A DNA stretch of 16,531 nt. Origin: Pseudomonadota bacterium. Lineage in GTDB: Bacteria > Myxococcota_A > Polyangia > Haliangiales > Haliangiaceae. Below the pieces are notes generated by a model. It did not search any database. It was given only the letters and a program-made list of their open reading frames with translations, and was not told the origin of the DNA. Positions within the stretch are counted from its first letter, which is position 1. Each line of letters opens with the position of its first letter. The DNA lies in NCBI GenBank assembly GCA_023430775.1, contig JAEYYY010000611.1, forward strand, positions 1-16,531, in the 5' to 3' direction. Both the position numbers and the translations under genes were made by a program. Shown in pieces: positions 6,740-12,793 of this stretch.

Positions 6740-8857
6740 GTGTGGAAGCAACTGAAGTTTTTTATCAATCCGTTTGACGGTAGGTACGAAGATCTGAGGC
6801 GCGGCAATCCCGCGCTCAACGTGATGCGCGACTTCATGGCCGGCTTGATCGTGGCCATGGTCGCGATCCCGCTGGCGATGGGGTTCGCGATGGCGTCCGG
6901 GCTGCGGCCCGAACAAGGCATCGTCGGCGGCGCTGTCGCCGGCGTGGTCGGCGCGTTGTGGGGTGGCTCGAAGTATCAGGTCTACGGCCCGACCGCCGCG
7001 TTCATCCCGGTGATCGGCGCGATCATGCTCAACTACGACCACTCCTTCCTGGTGCTGGTCGCGCTGCTCGCCGCGGCGGTGCTGCTGCTCATGGGCCTGA
7101 TGGGCGCCGGACGGATCGTGAGGCTGGTGCCGCACTCGATCATCGTCGGGTTCACGATCGGCATCGCGTTCACGATCGCCGTGTCACAGCTCGGCGAGCT
7201 GCTCGGTCTGCGCTCCGCGCTCGGCTATGGCTTCCTCGAGAAGCTCGAGGGCGTCACCCGTCACATCGACGAGTTCAACGTCTGGGCGATGGTGCTCGCG
7301 CTCGGCACGTTCGTGTTCGTCAAGCGCGTGCTCAAGATCACCGTGTTCATCCCGGCGCCGCTGATCGCCCTCGCGATCGGTGCGCTGCTGTCGGGCTCGT
7401 TCCTCGCCGACGAGCACCTGATGACGATCGGCGCGAAGTACGGCTCGATTCCCGCGGAGTCGTGGTCGTGGACGCCGCCGGGTGACTACCTGACGGCCGA
7501 GCACGCGCCGGATCTGATCTACTACACGCTCGCGATCGTGTTCGTCGCCGCGATCGAGAGCCTGCTGTGCTCGCGCATGGCGGATCGCCTCGCGAACAAC
7601 AACGGGCTGCCCTACAACCCGAACAAGGAGCTGTGGGGCCAGTCGCTGGTGATGGCGCTCGTGCCGCTGCTCAACGGCTTCCCGCACACCGGCGCGCTCG
7701 CGCGAACCGCGACCAACATCAAGCTCGGTGCGATCTCGCCGCTCGCCGGCATCTTCAAGTTCGCGCTCAAGCTGCTGATCGCCTACTACCTCGCGCGCTA
7801 CCTCGAGCTGGTACCGACGGCGTGCATCGCCGGCATCCTGCTGTACGTCGCGACCAACATGGTCAAGCCGTCGGAGGTCACCGAGGTCCTCCACATGGGC
7901 CGCGGTCACACCGCGCTGATGATCTACACGGCGGCGATGGTGATCGTCACCGACTTCCTCACCGGCGTGCTCAGCGCGCTCGTCATCTTCGCGGTGTGGA
8001 AGCTCGTCGAGGCGCTCGGCGTGCCGGTCGCCCAGCCCGAGGTCGCACACAACACCGTGCGCAACCATCACCCCAAGGTGATGCGCGCGGTGCTGCACAA
8101 GGACAAGGCGGGGGCCCGCAAGCCGACGCATGTCATCCCGCTGTCGTCCGAGCGGCAGAAGTGGATCTCGAACCTCAAGGCCCGTGCACGGCTGGCGCCC
8201 TCGGCCTACGTGCACGACAAGGCCTCGGTGATCGGAGATGTCGTGCTCGGCGATCATGTCAATGTCGCGGCCTCGGCGTCGGTACGAGCCGATGAAGGGT
8301 CGCCGTTCTTCATCGGTAGCTCGTCGAACATCCAGGATGGCGTGGTGATCCACGCCCTCAAGGATCGCTACGTCGAGGTCGGCGGTGAGGAGTGGGCGGT
8401 CTACGTCGGCAGGAACGTGTCGATGGCACACGACGCGCTGGTGCACGGGCCTTGCTACATCGGCGACGGCACGTTCATCGGCTTCAAGGCGGTCGTGCAC
8501 GACTCGGTCGTCGGCGAGCGATGCTTCATCGGCATCGGTGCCGTCGTGGTCGGTGTCGAGATCCCCGATGGCAAGTTCGTGCCGCACGGGATGATCATCG
8601 ATTCGCCGGCCAAGGTGAAAGACCTGCCGCCGGCGAGCGAGGCGCACATGCACTTCAACGACGACGTCGTCGAGGTCAATCGCGGGCTCGCCGCCGCCTA
8701 TCACCACACCCACAACGGCCACACGCACAACGGCCACACGCACAACGGCCACGCCAATGGCCACTCGAACGGAACGCCCAAGGTCACTCGTCCGCGCAGC
8801 GGGCGCGAGGCCGGCTGGGGTACCCCGGACGATCCCAACCTTCACAACCCCTTCTGA
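6740..8857 (+). CDS. SulP (SLC26-type) anion transporter fused to gamma-class carbonic anhydrase, His-rich tail
   Basis: A 705-residue two-part protein. Residues ~28-425 are a SulP transporter: DFMAGLIVAMVAIPLAMGFA (first membrane helix), the signature VYGPTAAFIPVIGAI, a later helix with AIESLL (Glu273), then NPNKELWGQ, GFPHTGALARTATNI and SPLAGIF. The STAS domain usual after the membrane part is absent. A basic linker (~425-480) leads to a left-handed beta-helix carbonic anhydrase (~485-655) very like archaeal Cam and cyanobacterial CcmM: VRADEG, SNIQDGVVIHAL, NVSMAHDALVHGP, IPDGKFVPHGMII. Expected zinc ligands are His538, His564 and His569. Residues 655-675 contain nine His in THNGH repeats. 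Likely role: bicarbonate transport with CO2/HCO3- interconversion at the cytoplasmic face. Sulfate or another anion remains possible. The SPFH genes follow directly. Confidence 0.93.
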   Translation: MWKQLKFFINPFDGRYEDLRRGNPALNVMRDFMAGLIVAMVAIPLAMGFAMASGLRPEQGIVGGAVAGVVGALWGGSKYQVYGPTAAFIPVIGAIMLNYDHSFLVLVALLAAAVLLLMGLMGAGRIVRLVPHSIIVGFTIGIAFTIAVSQLGELLGLRSALGYGFLEKLEGVTRHIDEFNVWAMVLALGTFVFVKRVLKITVFIPAPLIALAIGALLSGSFLADEHLMTIGAKYGSIPAESWSWTPPGDYLTAEHAPDLIYYTLAIVFVAAIESLLCSRMADRLANNNGLPYNPNKELWGQSLVMALVPLLNGFPHTGALARTATNIKLGAISPLAGIFKFALKLLIAYYLARYLELVPTACIAGILLYVATNMVKPSEVTEVLHMGRGHTALMIYTAAMVIVTDFLTGVLSALVIFAVWKLVEALGVPVAQPEVAHNTVRNHHPKVMRAVLHKDKAGARKPTHVIPLSSERQKWISNLKARARLAPSAYVHDKASVIGDVVLGDHVNVAASASVRADEGSPFFIGSSSNIQDGVVIHALKDRYVEVGGEEWAVYVGRNVSMAHDALVHGPCYIGDGTFIGFKAVVHDSVVGERCFIGIGAVVVGVEIPDGKFVPHGMIIDSPAKVKDLPPASEAHMHFNDDVVEVNRGLAAAYHHTHNGHTHNGHTHNGHANGHSNGTPKVTRPRSGREAGWGTPDDPNLHNPF
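8711..8755 (+). repeat. 15-bp tandem repeat encoding THNGH units
   Basis: Three adjoining copies of CACAACGGCCACACG (8711-8725, 8726-8740, and 8741-8755 with the last bases changed to GCC) inside the end of the SulP-carbonic anhydrase gene. Each encodes His-Asn-Gly-His-Thr. The first two copies are identical, so copy number may vary between strains without breaking the frame. The encoded tail is a plausible zinc-binding strand next to a zinc enzyme. Confidence 0.9.
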
Positions 8858-8861
8858 GGTG
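8855..8861 (+). promoter_or_regulatory. ribosome binding site for the first SPFH gene, overlapping the upstream stop
   Basis: GAGGTG (8856-8861) overlaps the TGA stop of the fusion gene and lies 5 bases before the ATG at 8867. It supports this start and translation close behind the fusion gene. Confidence 0.65.
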
Positions 8862-8866
8862 TTTCC

Positions 8867-9715
8867 ATGTTGCTAGTCGGAATCCTCGTCGGAGCCATCG
8901 CGTGCTCCGTCTACTTCTCGGTGCGGTGCTTCTTCCGCGTCGAGCAAGGTCATGTCGGCGTGCTCACCACGTTCGGCGCCGCGAAGAAGGACCATCATCA
9001 CCTCGTGCAGTACCCGCCGGGACTGCACTTCAAGTGGCCGTGGCAACGCGTGCATCGCGTCGCGATGATGGAGCAGAGCCTCGAGCTGTCGGGTGAGGAG
9101 GGCGGCCGCACCGCGATGGCGGATGACGGCACGATCCTGCGCTTCGATTCGATCCTCCGGTTCCAGCCGGTGCCGAAGGAGCTCGACAAGTTCCTGTTCG
9201 ATCTCAAGTCGCCGCACGAGCACATCACCGGTCTGTTCACGTGTCTGCTGCGCAACGAGATCGCGAACTTCCAGCCGACGGACAGCTCGCCGGCCGACGG
9301 TGGCGCCTACGCGCACATCCGTCGCCAGCGCGCGCTGCTCAACCGTCACATCGAGGAGTTCTGCCGCACCAAGATCGGTAGTCGCTACGGCGTGCAGTTC
9401 AACGCCGTCGATCTCACCGATGTCCTCCCGCCCGACGAGCTGGCCGCCGCGCTCAACGCGGTGATCAACGCGCAGACCGAGGCCGAGAGCATGTACGCGC
9501 ATGCCGAGGCCGAAACGCAGCAGCGCGTCGTCGCGGCCGAGGCCGGTGTCGAGGTGGCGAAGGCGCGCGGCGTCGCCGTCGAGCGCGAGATCGCCACGCT
9601 CGGCGCGTTCCTCGACCAGCTCGAACGCGATGGCACGCTGAGCGACTACGTCCAGCGCCGTCGCGCCGAGGTCATCTCCCAGTCCCGCACTCTCTACATG
9701 AGGAGCAGCTCGTGA
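8867..9715 (+). CDS. SPFH/band-7 domain membrane protein, first of pair
   Basis: A 282-residue stomatin/prohibitin-like protein. One N-terminal membrane segment (~2-23) is followed by FRVEQGHVGVLTTFGAAK, the usual opening strand of an SPFH domain, then YPPGLHFKWPWQRVHRV. The domain runs to about residue 200 and includes DDGTILRFDSILRFQP and GVQFNAVDLTDVLPP. The rest is an Ala/Glu-rich coiled coil (INAQTEAESMYAHAEAETQQ), the part that normally oligomerises SPFH proteins into rings. It starts 9 bases after the SulP-carbonic anhydrase stop and overlaps the next SPFH gene by 4 bases, so the three form one translational unit. Inferred role: membrane scaffold or regulator for the transporter fusion. 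HflK/HflC-like or NfeD-linked functions are alternatives, but no FtsH or NfeD gene is nearby. Confidence 0.9.
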   Translation: MLLVGILVGAIACSVYFSVRCFFRVEQGHVGVLTTFGAAKKDHHHLVQYPPGLHFKWPWQRVHRVAMMEQSLELSGEEGGRTAMADDGTILRFDSILRFQPVPKELDKFLFDLKSPHEHITGLFTCLLRNEIANFQPTDSSPADGGAYAHIRRQRALLNRHIEEFCRTKIGSRYGVQFNAVDLTDVLPPDELAAALNAVINAQTEAESMYAHAEAETQQRVVAAEAGVEVAKARGVAVEREIATLGAFLDQLERDGTLSDYVQRRRAEVISQSRTLYMRSSS

Positions 9716-10578
9716 GCACCGATCATCAGTTCGTGTTCGGCATCCTTCTCGGCCTCGCGGTCATCCCGTTCCTCGCGCTGTCGCTGCGGATGTTCCGCGT
9801 CGAGGTCGAGGATGGCGAGGCCGTCCTGGTCACCCGGTTCGGCAAGCTCGTCGACAAGCTCGATCGGCCGGGCTGGCACTGGCTGTTCGATCGAGTCATG
9901 CCGTGGACCAAGACGTACACGGTGCTGCTGCGGAGCGACTTCCGCGACTTCCCGAACATCTGCATCAACGACTCGCGTGGCACCACGATCGTCGTCGATG
10001 TCTGGCTCGAGTTCCGCGTCGTCGATCCGGCGAAGGCCACGTTCGAGATCGCGGACTGGAACCACGCGCTCAAGAACCTGGTGAGCCACGCGGTGATCTC
10101 GATCCTCGGCAACCGCGAGTTCAAGCAGATCCTCTCCGATCGCACCGAGCTCGGCGAGAAGCTGCGCGCCGACATCGCCGCCGAAACGCAGCGCTGGGGC
10201 ATCAAGGTCGAGCTCGCGTTCATCAAGAACATCTCGCTCCTGCCCGAGGTCAGCCAGCAGCTGTTCCACGCGGTCGCCGCGCGGCTCGAGCGTGCGAAGG
10301 CCGACATCGAGGAGCGTGGTCGCCAGGATGTCGCGAAGCTGCAGGCCGAAACGTCGGCCCAGATCGCCACGCTGGTCGCCGAGGCGCGAGGCCAGTATCC
10401 CGCCGCGGTCGGTCGCGCCTACGCCGAGCTCAAGAAGAAGCCGGCGGTGTTCACCGCATACACCGAGCTCTACGAGCTCTCGATGATGCGGCCGCAACAG
10501 ACGATCGCCTTCAAGGACTTCGAAGGCGGCGAGATGCGCGCCCTCGAGGCCGCGATGCTGCAAGCACCGCAAAACTGA
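9712..10578 (+). CDS. SPFH/band-7 domain membrane protein, second of pair
   Basis: A 288-residue paralogue-like partner of the preceding gene. The GTG start (9712) overlaps the preceding stop as GTGA and has AGGAG six bases upstream (9701-9705). A single membrane anchor (~8-27) is followed by MFRVEVEDGEAVLVTRFGKL and RPGWHWLFDRVMPW, classic SPFH entry motifs. The core contains TTIVVDVWLEFRVVDPAKAT and an NLVSHAVISILGNREFKQIL region as in HflC/stomatin proteins. A helical coiled-coil stretch (~195-250) and a short C-terminal tail with ELYELSMMRPQQTI complete it. Paired SPFH proteins commonly build mixed rings (as HflK with HflC), so a heteromeric assembly with its neighbour is a reasonable inference. 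It is the last gene of the carbonic anhydrase unit. Confidence 0.92.
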   Translation: MSTDHQFVFGILLGLAVIPFLALSLRMFRVEVEDGEAVLVTRFGKLVDKLDRPGWHWLFDRVMPWTKTYTVLLRSDFRDFPNICINDSRGTTIVVDVWLEFRVVDPAKATFEIADWNHALKNLVSHAVISILGNREFKQILSDRTELGEKLRADIAAETQRWGIKVELAFIKNISLLPEVSQQLFHAVAARLERAKADIEERGRQDVAKLQAETSAQIATLVAEARGQYPAAVGRAYAELKKKPAVFTAYTELYELSMMRPQQTIAFKDFEGGEMRALEAAMLQAPQN

Positions 10579-10584
10579 TCGCGG

Positions 10585-10681
10585 GCGATCCTGTTCGAGC
10601 GAGTTGCCCGGCATCGGGTTCGGGACGGATCTCCTGGAAACCTCGTGCTCGGTGTCGGGCGGCTCACTCGAGCAGGATCGC
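10585..10681 (+). repeat. 15-bp inverted repeat enclosing 67 bases, after the SPFH operon
   Basis: GCGATCCTGTTCGAG (10585-10599) and CTCGAGCAGGATCGC (10667-10681) are complementary over 15 positions, with one position forming a G-U pair in RNA. The enclosed 67 bases hold smaller complementary pieces (CCCG/CGGG). There is no T-run after the right arm, so it is not a standard intrinsic terminator. It could be a structured 3' UTR, a small RNA or a small mobile repeat unit. The 178-base gap (10579-10756) contains nothing else I can name. Confidence 0.6.
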
Positions 10682-10756
10682 TGTCAGATAGAACGCGATT
10701 CGGCCAGCAGCTGATTGTTCGGGCTGCGCGTCGATTCGCGGTACAGGTGCCGGCGC

Positions 10757-11179
10757 ATGCGCTGGCTTGTCGTCGTCCTGATGTTGCTCGCGAGCACCGC
10801 CGCGAGGGCCGAGCGCGACGACGTGCACAGTCGCGAGGTCAAGGCGGCCAAAGCCGCGAGGCTGTCGTGCGCGAAGCTCGCGGTGCTCGCGCACAGGAAG
10901 GCGGAGCTCGAGCGTGCGCCGTCGCTGCTGGCGGTGGTGCAGCAGCGCTGCGTGCGCGATCGCTGGAGCATCGAGATGCTGGTGTGCACGACGCGGACGC
11001 AGGTGCTGTCGTGGTGTGACAAGCGGTGGCTGAGCGAGAAGCAGAAGACGGCGCTCGACAGCGCGCTGGACAAGGCCGGTGCGAGTCACCCGGGCGAGAG
11101 CCGGCAGCGCTACGTCAACCTGGCGCTGAAAAATGGCATCGGGCCCCGCTCGGCGTTGCGGCGCACGTCGCGGCTGTAG
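10757..11179 (+). CDS. small secreted Cys-containing protein of unknown function
   Basis: A 140-residue protein from the ATG at 10757. A longer frame from 10715 would bury the signal peptide behind 14 basic residues. The signal peptide is MRWLVVVLMLLASTAARA with cleavage expected after ARA. The mature protein is basic and helical, with four Cys (in LSCAKL, QRCVRD, LVCTT and SWCDK) that could form two disulfides in the periplasm. It also has a Lys/Ser/Leu-rich second half. I do not recognise the family. It follows the SPFH operon by 178 bases and the inverted repeat, so it may have its own promoter. It ends 22 bases before the convergent nucleotidyltransferase gene. Confidence 0.6.
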   Translation: MRWLVVVLMLLASTAARAERDDVHSREVKAAKAARLSCAKLAVLAHRKAELERAPSLLAVVQQRCVRDRWSIEMLVCTTRTQVLSWCDKRWLSEKQKTALDSALDKAGASHPGESRQRYVNLALKNGIGPRSALRRTSRL

Positions 11180-11201
11180 CTCGGACGCAATCAGGCTCGC
11201 T

Positions 11202-11825
11202 TCAGGAGGTGTGAGTCGCCTGCGTGACTTCCGTCGCCACTGCCGCGATCGCGTCGACCGATGCACCCGGTGCGAGGGCGCGCTCGAACAGCGCGAACAC
11301 CTGGGGATCATCGTGGCGCATCGCCGCGAATGACTCCTTCGGTCCGCGATACCAGCGGCCGCGCAGCGCGTAGTAGTCCTCGAGCAACTGGAACAGCAGC
11401 TGGTGGGAGCGGTAGTGGGCTTCGAGATCGCCGCGGCGGATTCGCTCGACGGTCTTCTTCGCCCACACCACGCGCATCTGGCGATCGTCGTCGGTGATCG
11501 GCGTCGGGCCCTGGCGGAGTCGTTCCGCGATGGTCGAGAGCAGCGGGCCCGCGAGGTCGCGCTCGTCGAGCAAGACGCGCGAGGTCTCGAGCTTGAGCAT
11601 CTCGAGCTCGAGCGGCGCCGTCGCGACGGCGGTCGGATAGACGAACGCGTCGAGGTACATCCCGTTCCACAGCCGAGCATCGCGCAGCGTCGTCGGGACA
11701 TCGGCGAACGTGGCGACATCGATGTCGCTCTCGGCCGTCGCGTCACCGCGAGCACGCGAACCATAGAGGATGATCGTGTGCGCGCGATGCGCGGCGACCA
11801 GCTCGGCGACGAGGGCGGCGTCCAC
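11202..11825 (-). CDS. nucleotidyltransferase-domain protein with helical C-terminal domain
   Basis: A 207-residue protein with a GTG start at 11825, 8 bases after the desaturase stop. The much longer open frame upstream is only a shadow of the desaturase gene. The N-terminal domain has the pol-beta/MNT nucleotidyltransferase motif ILYGSRARGDATAESDIDV, with Gly-Ser at 22-23 and metal-binding Asp34 and Asp36. A third acidic residue may be in MYLDAFVY. The C-terminal half is all-helical (RMRVVWAKKTVERIRR, then SHQLLFQLLEDYYALRGRW), as in kanamycin-nucleotidyltransferase-like or MNT/HEPN-like proteins. An RGDLEAH stretch loosely resembles the HEPN R-x(4-6)-H motif, which is weak evidence. Such enzymes transfer a nucleotide to a protein or small molecule; the target is unknown. 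Confidence 0.82.
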   Translation of the reverse strand: MDAALVAELVAAHRAHTIILYGSRARGDATAESDIDVATFADVPTTLRDARLWNGMYLDAFVYPTAVATAPLELEMLKLETSRVLLDERDLAGPLLSTIAERLRQGPTPITDDDRQMRVVWAKKTVERIRRGDLEAHYRSHQLLFQLLEDYYALRGRWYRGPKESFAAMRHDDPQVFALFERALAPGASVDAIAAVATEVTQATHTS

Positions 11826-11833
11826 GTACGGGC

Positions 11834-12736
11834 TCAGGCCGCGTCGGCGATCGCCGCCGGCTCGTTCTCGACACCCTCGACGGCGACGTCCGCGCGCCTG
11901 GGCTCGCGAATGTGATCGGGCACGCCGTGGAGATCCCAGACCAGGCCGACGAACGCGAGCGCGCGCAGCACGTAGTACGTGCAATCGATCTCCCACCAGA
12001 AGAAGCCCTGGCGAGCGGCGACTTGATAGTGGTGATGGTTGTTGTGCCAGCCTTCGCCCATCGTGATGACGGCGAGCACCGGGTTGTTGCGCGAGTCGTC
12101 GGTGGTCTTGTAGCGGCGGTTGCCCCAGTAGTGCGAGAGCGAGTTGATGGTGAACGTGCCGTGCCAGCACAGCACGGTGGAGACGGCGAACGCCCAGGTC
12201 AGTGCGAACCAGCCACCGATCAGGAAGATGACGACGGCGAGCGCGACCACCGGAACGATCCAGTACTTGTTGAGCCAGCGCAGCTCGGGGTACTTCGCGA
12301 AGTCCTTGATGCGCGACATGTCCGTCTCCTCGAGATCGCGCGACAGGATCCAGCCGTGGTGCGCCCACCAGAAGCCGGACTGCACGACCGAGTGAAGATC
12401 GCCCGGCTCGTCGGAGAGCTTGTGGTGGATGCGGTGATGGGCGGCCCACCACAGTGGACCCTTCTGCGCCGTGAACGTGGCGCCGAGCGCGAGCAGGAAC
12501 TGGAACCACCGCGACGTCTTGTAGGAGCGATGCGAGAAGTAGCGGTGATAGGCACCGGTGACGAAGAACATCCGCGGCACGTAGGCGGCGAGGGCGATCC
12601 CGAGGCCGAGCCACGAGAAGCCGAGCGTCGCGATCCCGACGATCGCCATCACGTGAACGCCCCAGTACGGGATGGTCAGCGCGTTGAAGTAGACGCGGCG
12701 AAAGCCCCGTGACTGCGCGGCTTCTACAGCGTTCAT
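11834..12736 (-). CDS. acyl-CoA/acyl-lipid delta-9-type fatty acid desaturase
   Basis: A 300-residue integral membrane di-iron desaturase. The three histidine boxes are present: HRYFSH (His64-His69), HHRIHH (His101, 104, 105) and GEGWHNNHHHYQ (His231, 234, 235), plus NSLSH (His202), a further ligand of this family. Hydrophobic segments flank the boxes (~25-60, ~75-90, ~155-190), matching the stearoyl-CoA desaturase topology. It would introduce a cis double bond into saturated acyl chains and so set membrane fluidity. Length is normal for bacterial members. The C-terminal 30 residues are acidic and variable. It lies 57 bases downstream of the Ser/Thr kinase and 8 bases upstream of the nucleotidyltransferase. 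The exact substrate (CoA- or lipid-linked) and double-bond position are inferred from the family. Confidence 0.94.
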   Translation of the reverse strand: MNAVEAAQSRGFRRVYFNALTIPYWGVHVMAIVGIATLGFSWLGLGIALAAYVPRMFFVTGAYHRYFSHRSYKTSRWFQFLLALGATFTAQKGPLWWAAHHRIHHKLSDEPGDLHSVVQSGFWWAHHGWILSRDLEETDMSRIKDFAKYPELRWLNKYWIVPVVALAVVIFLIGGWFALTWAFAVSTVLCWHGTFTINSLSHYWGNRRYKTTDDSRNNPVLAVITMGEGWHNNHHHYQVAARQGFFWWEIDCTYYVLRALAFVGLVWDLHGVPDHIREPRRADVAVEGVENEPAAIADAA

Positions 12737-12743
12737 CCCGGAA

Positions 12744-12782
12744 CCGTAGCCCGCGGCCCGGGAGGGCTCGGCCAGGCCACGG
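12744..12782 (-). other. imperfect inverted repeat just upstream of the desaturase start
   Basis: CCGTAGC (12744-12750) pairs with GCCACGG (12776-12782), with an inner GCCC/GGGC stem (12756-12767) in the 57-base gap between kinase and desaturase. It ends 7 bases before the desaturase ATG, so in RNA it would crowd the ribosome site. It has no T-run. It may be a translational control hairpin or chance GC-rich pairing. Confidence 0.3.
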
Positions 12783-12793
12783 TCATAGATCGG

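Noticed and set aside
8711..8755. Tandem repeat as a possible CRISPR array
   Set aside because: The units adjoin directly with no spacers, and the repeat is in frame within a gene.
7184..8845. 553-codon open frame on the minus strand, antisense to the SulP-carbonic anhydrase gene
   Set aside because: It is Arg/Asp/His-rich low-complexity translation with no motif, as expected opposite a GC-rich gene; the plus-strand gene has complete family motifs.
10577..10590. GATCGC-GG-GCGATC hairpin at the SPFH stop as a terminator
   Set aside because: The stem is short, there is no T-run, and GCGATCGC-like words are common throughout this DNA.
11826..12614. Upstream extension of the nucleotidyltransferase frame
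   Set aside because: It overlaps the desaturase gene out of frame and reads as an Arg-rich shadow; the protein begins sensibly at 11825.
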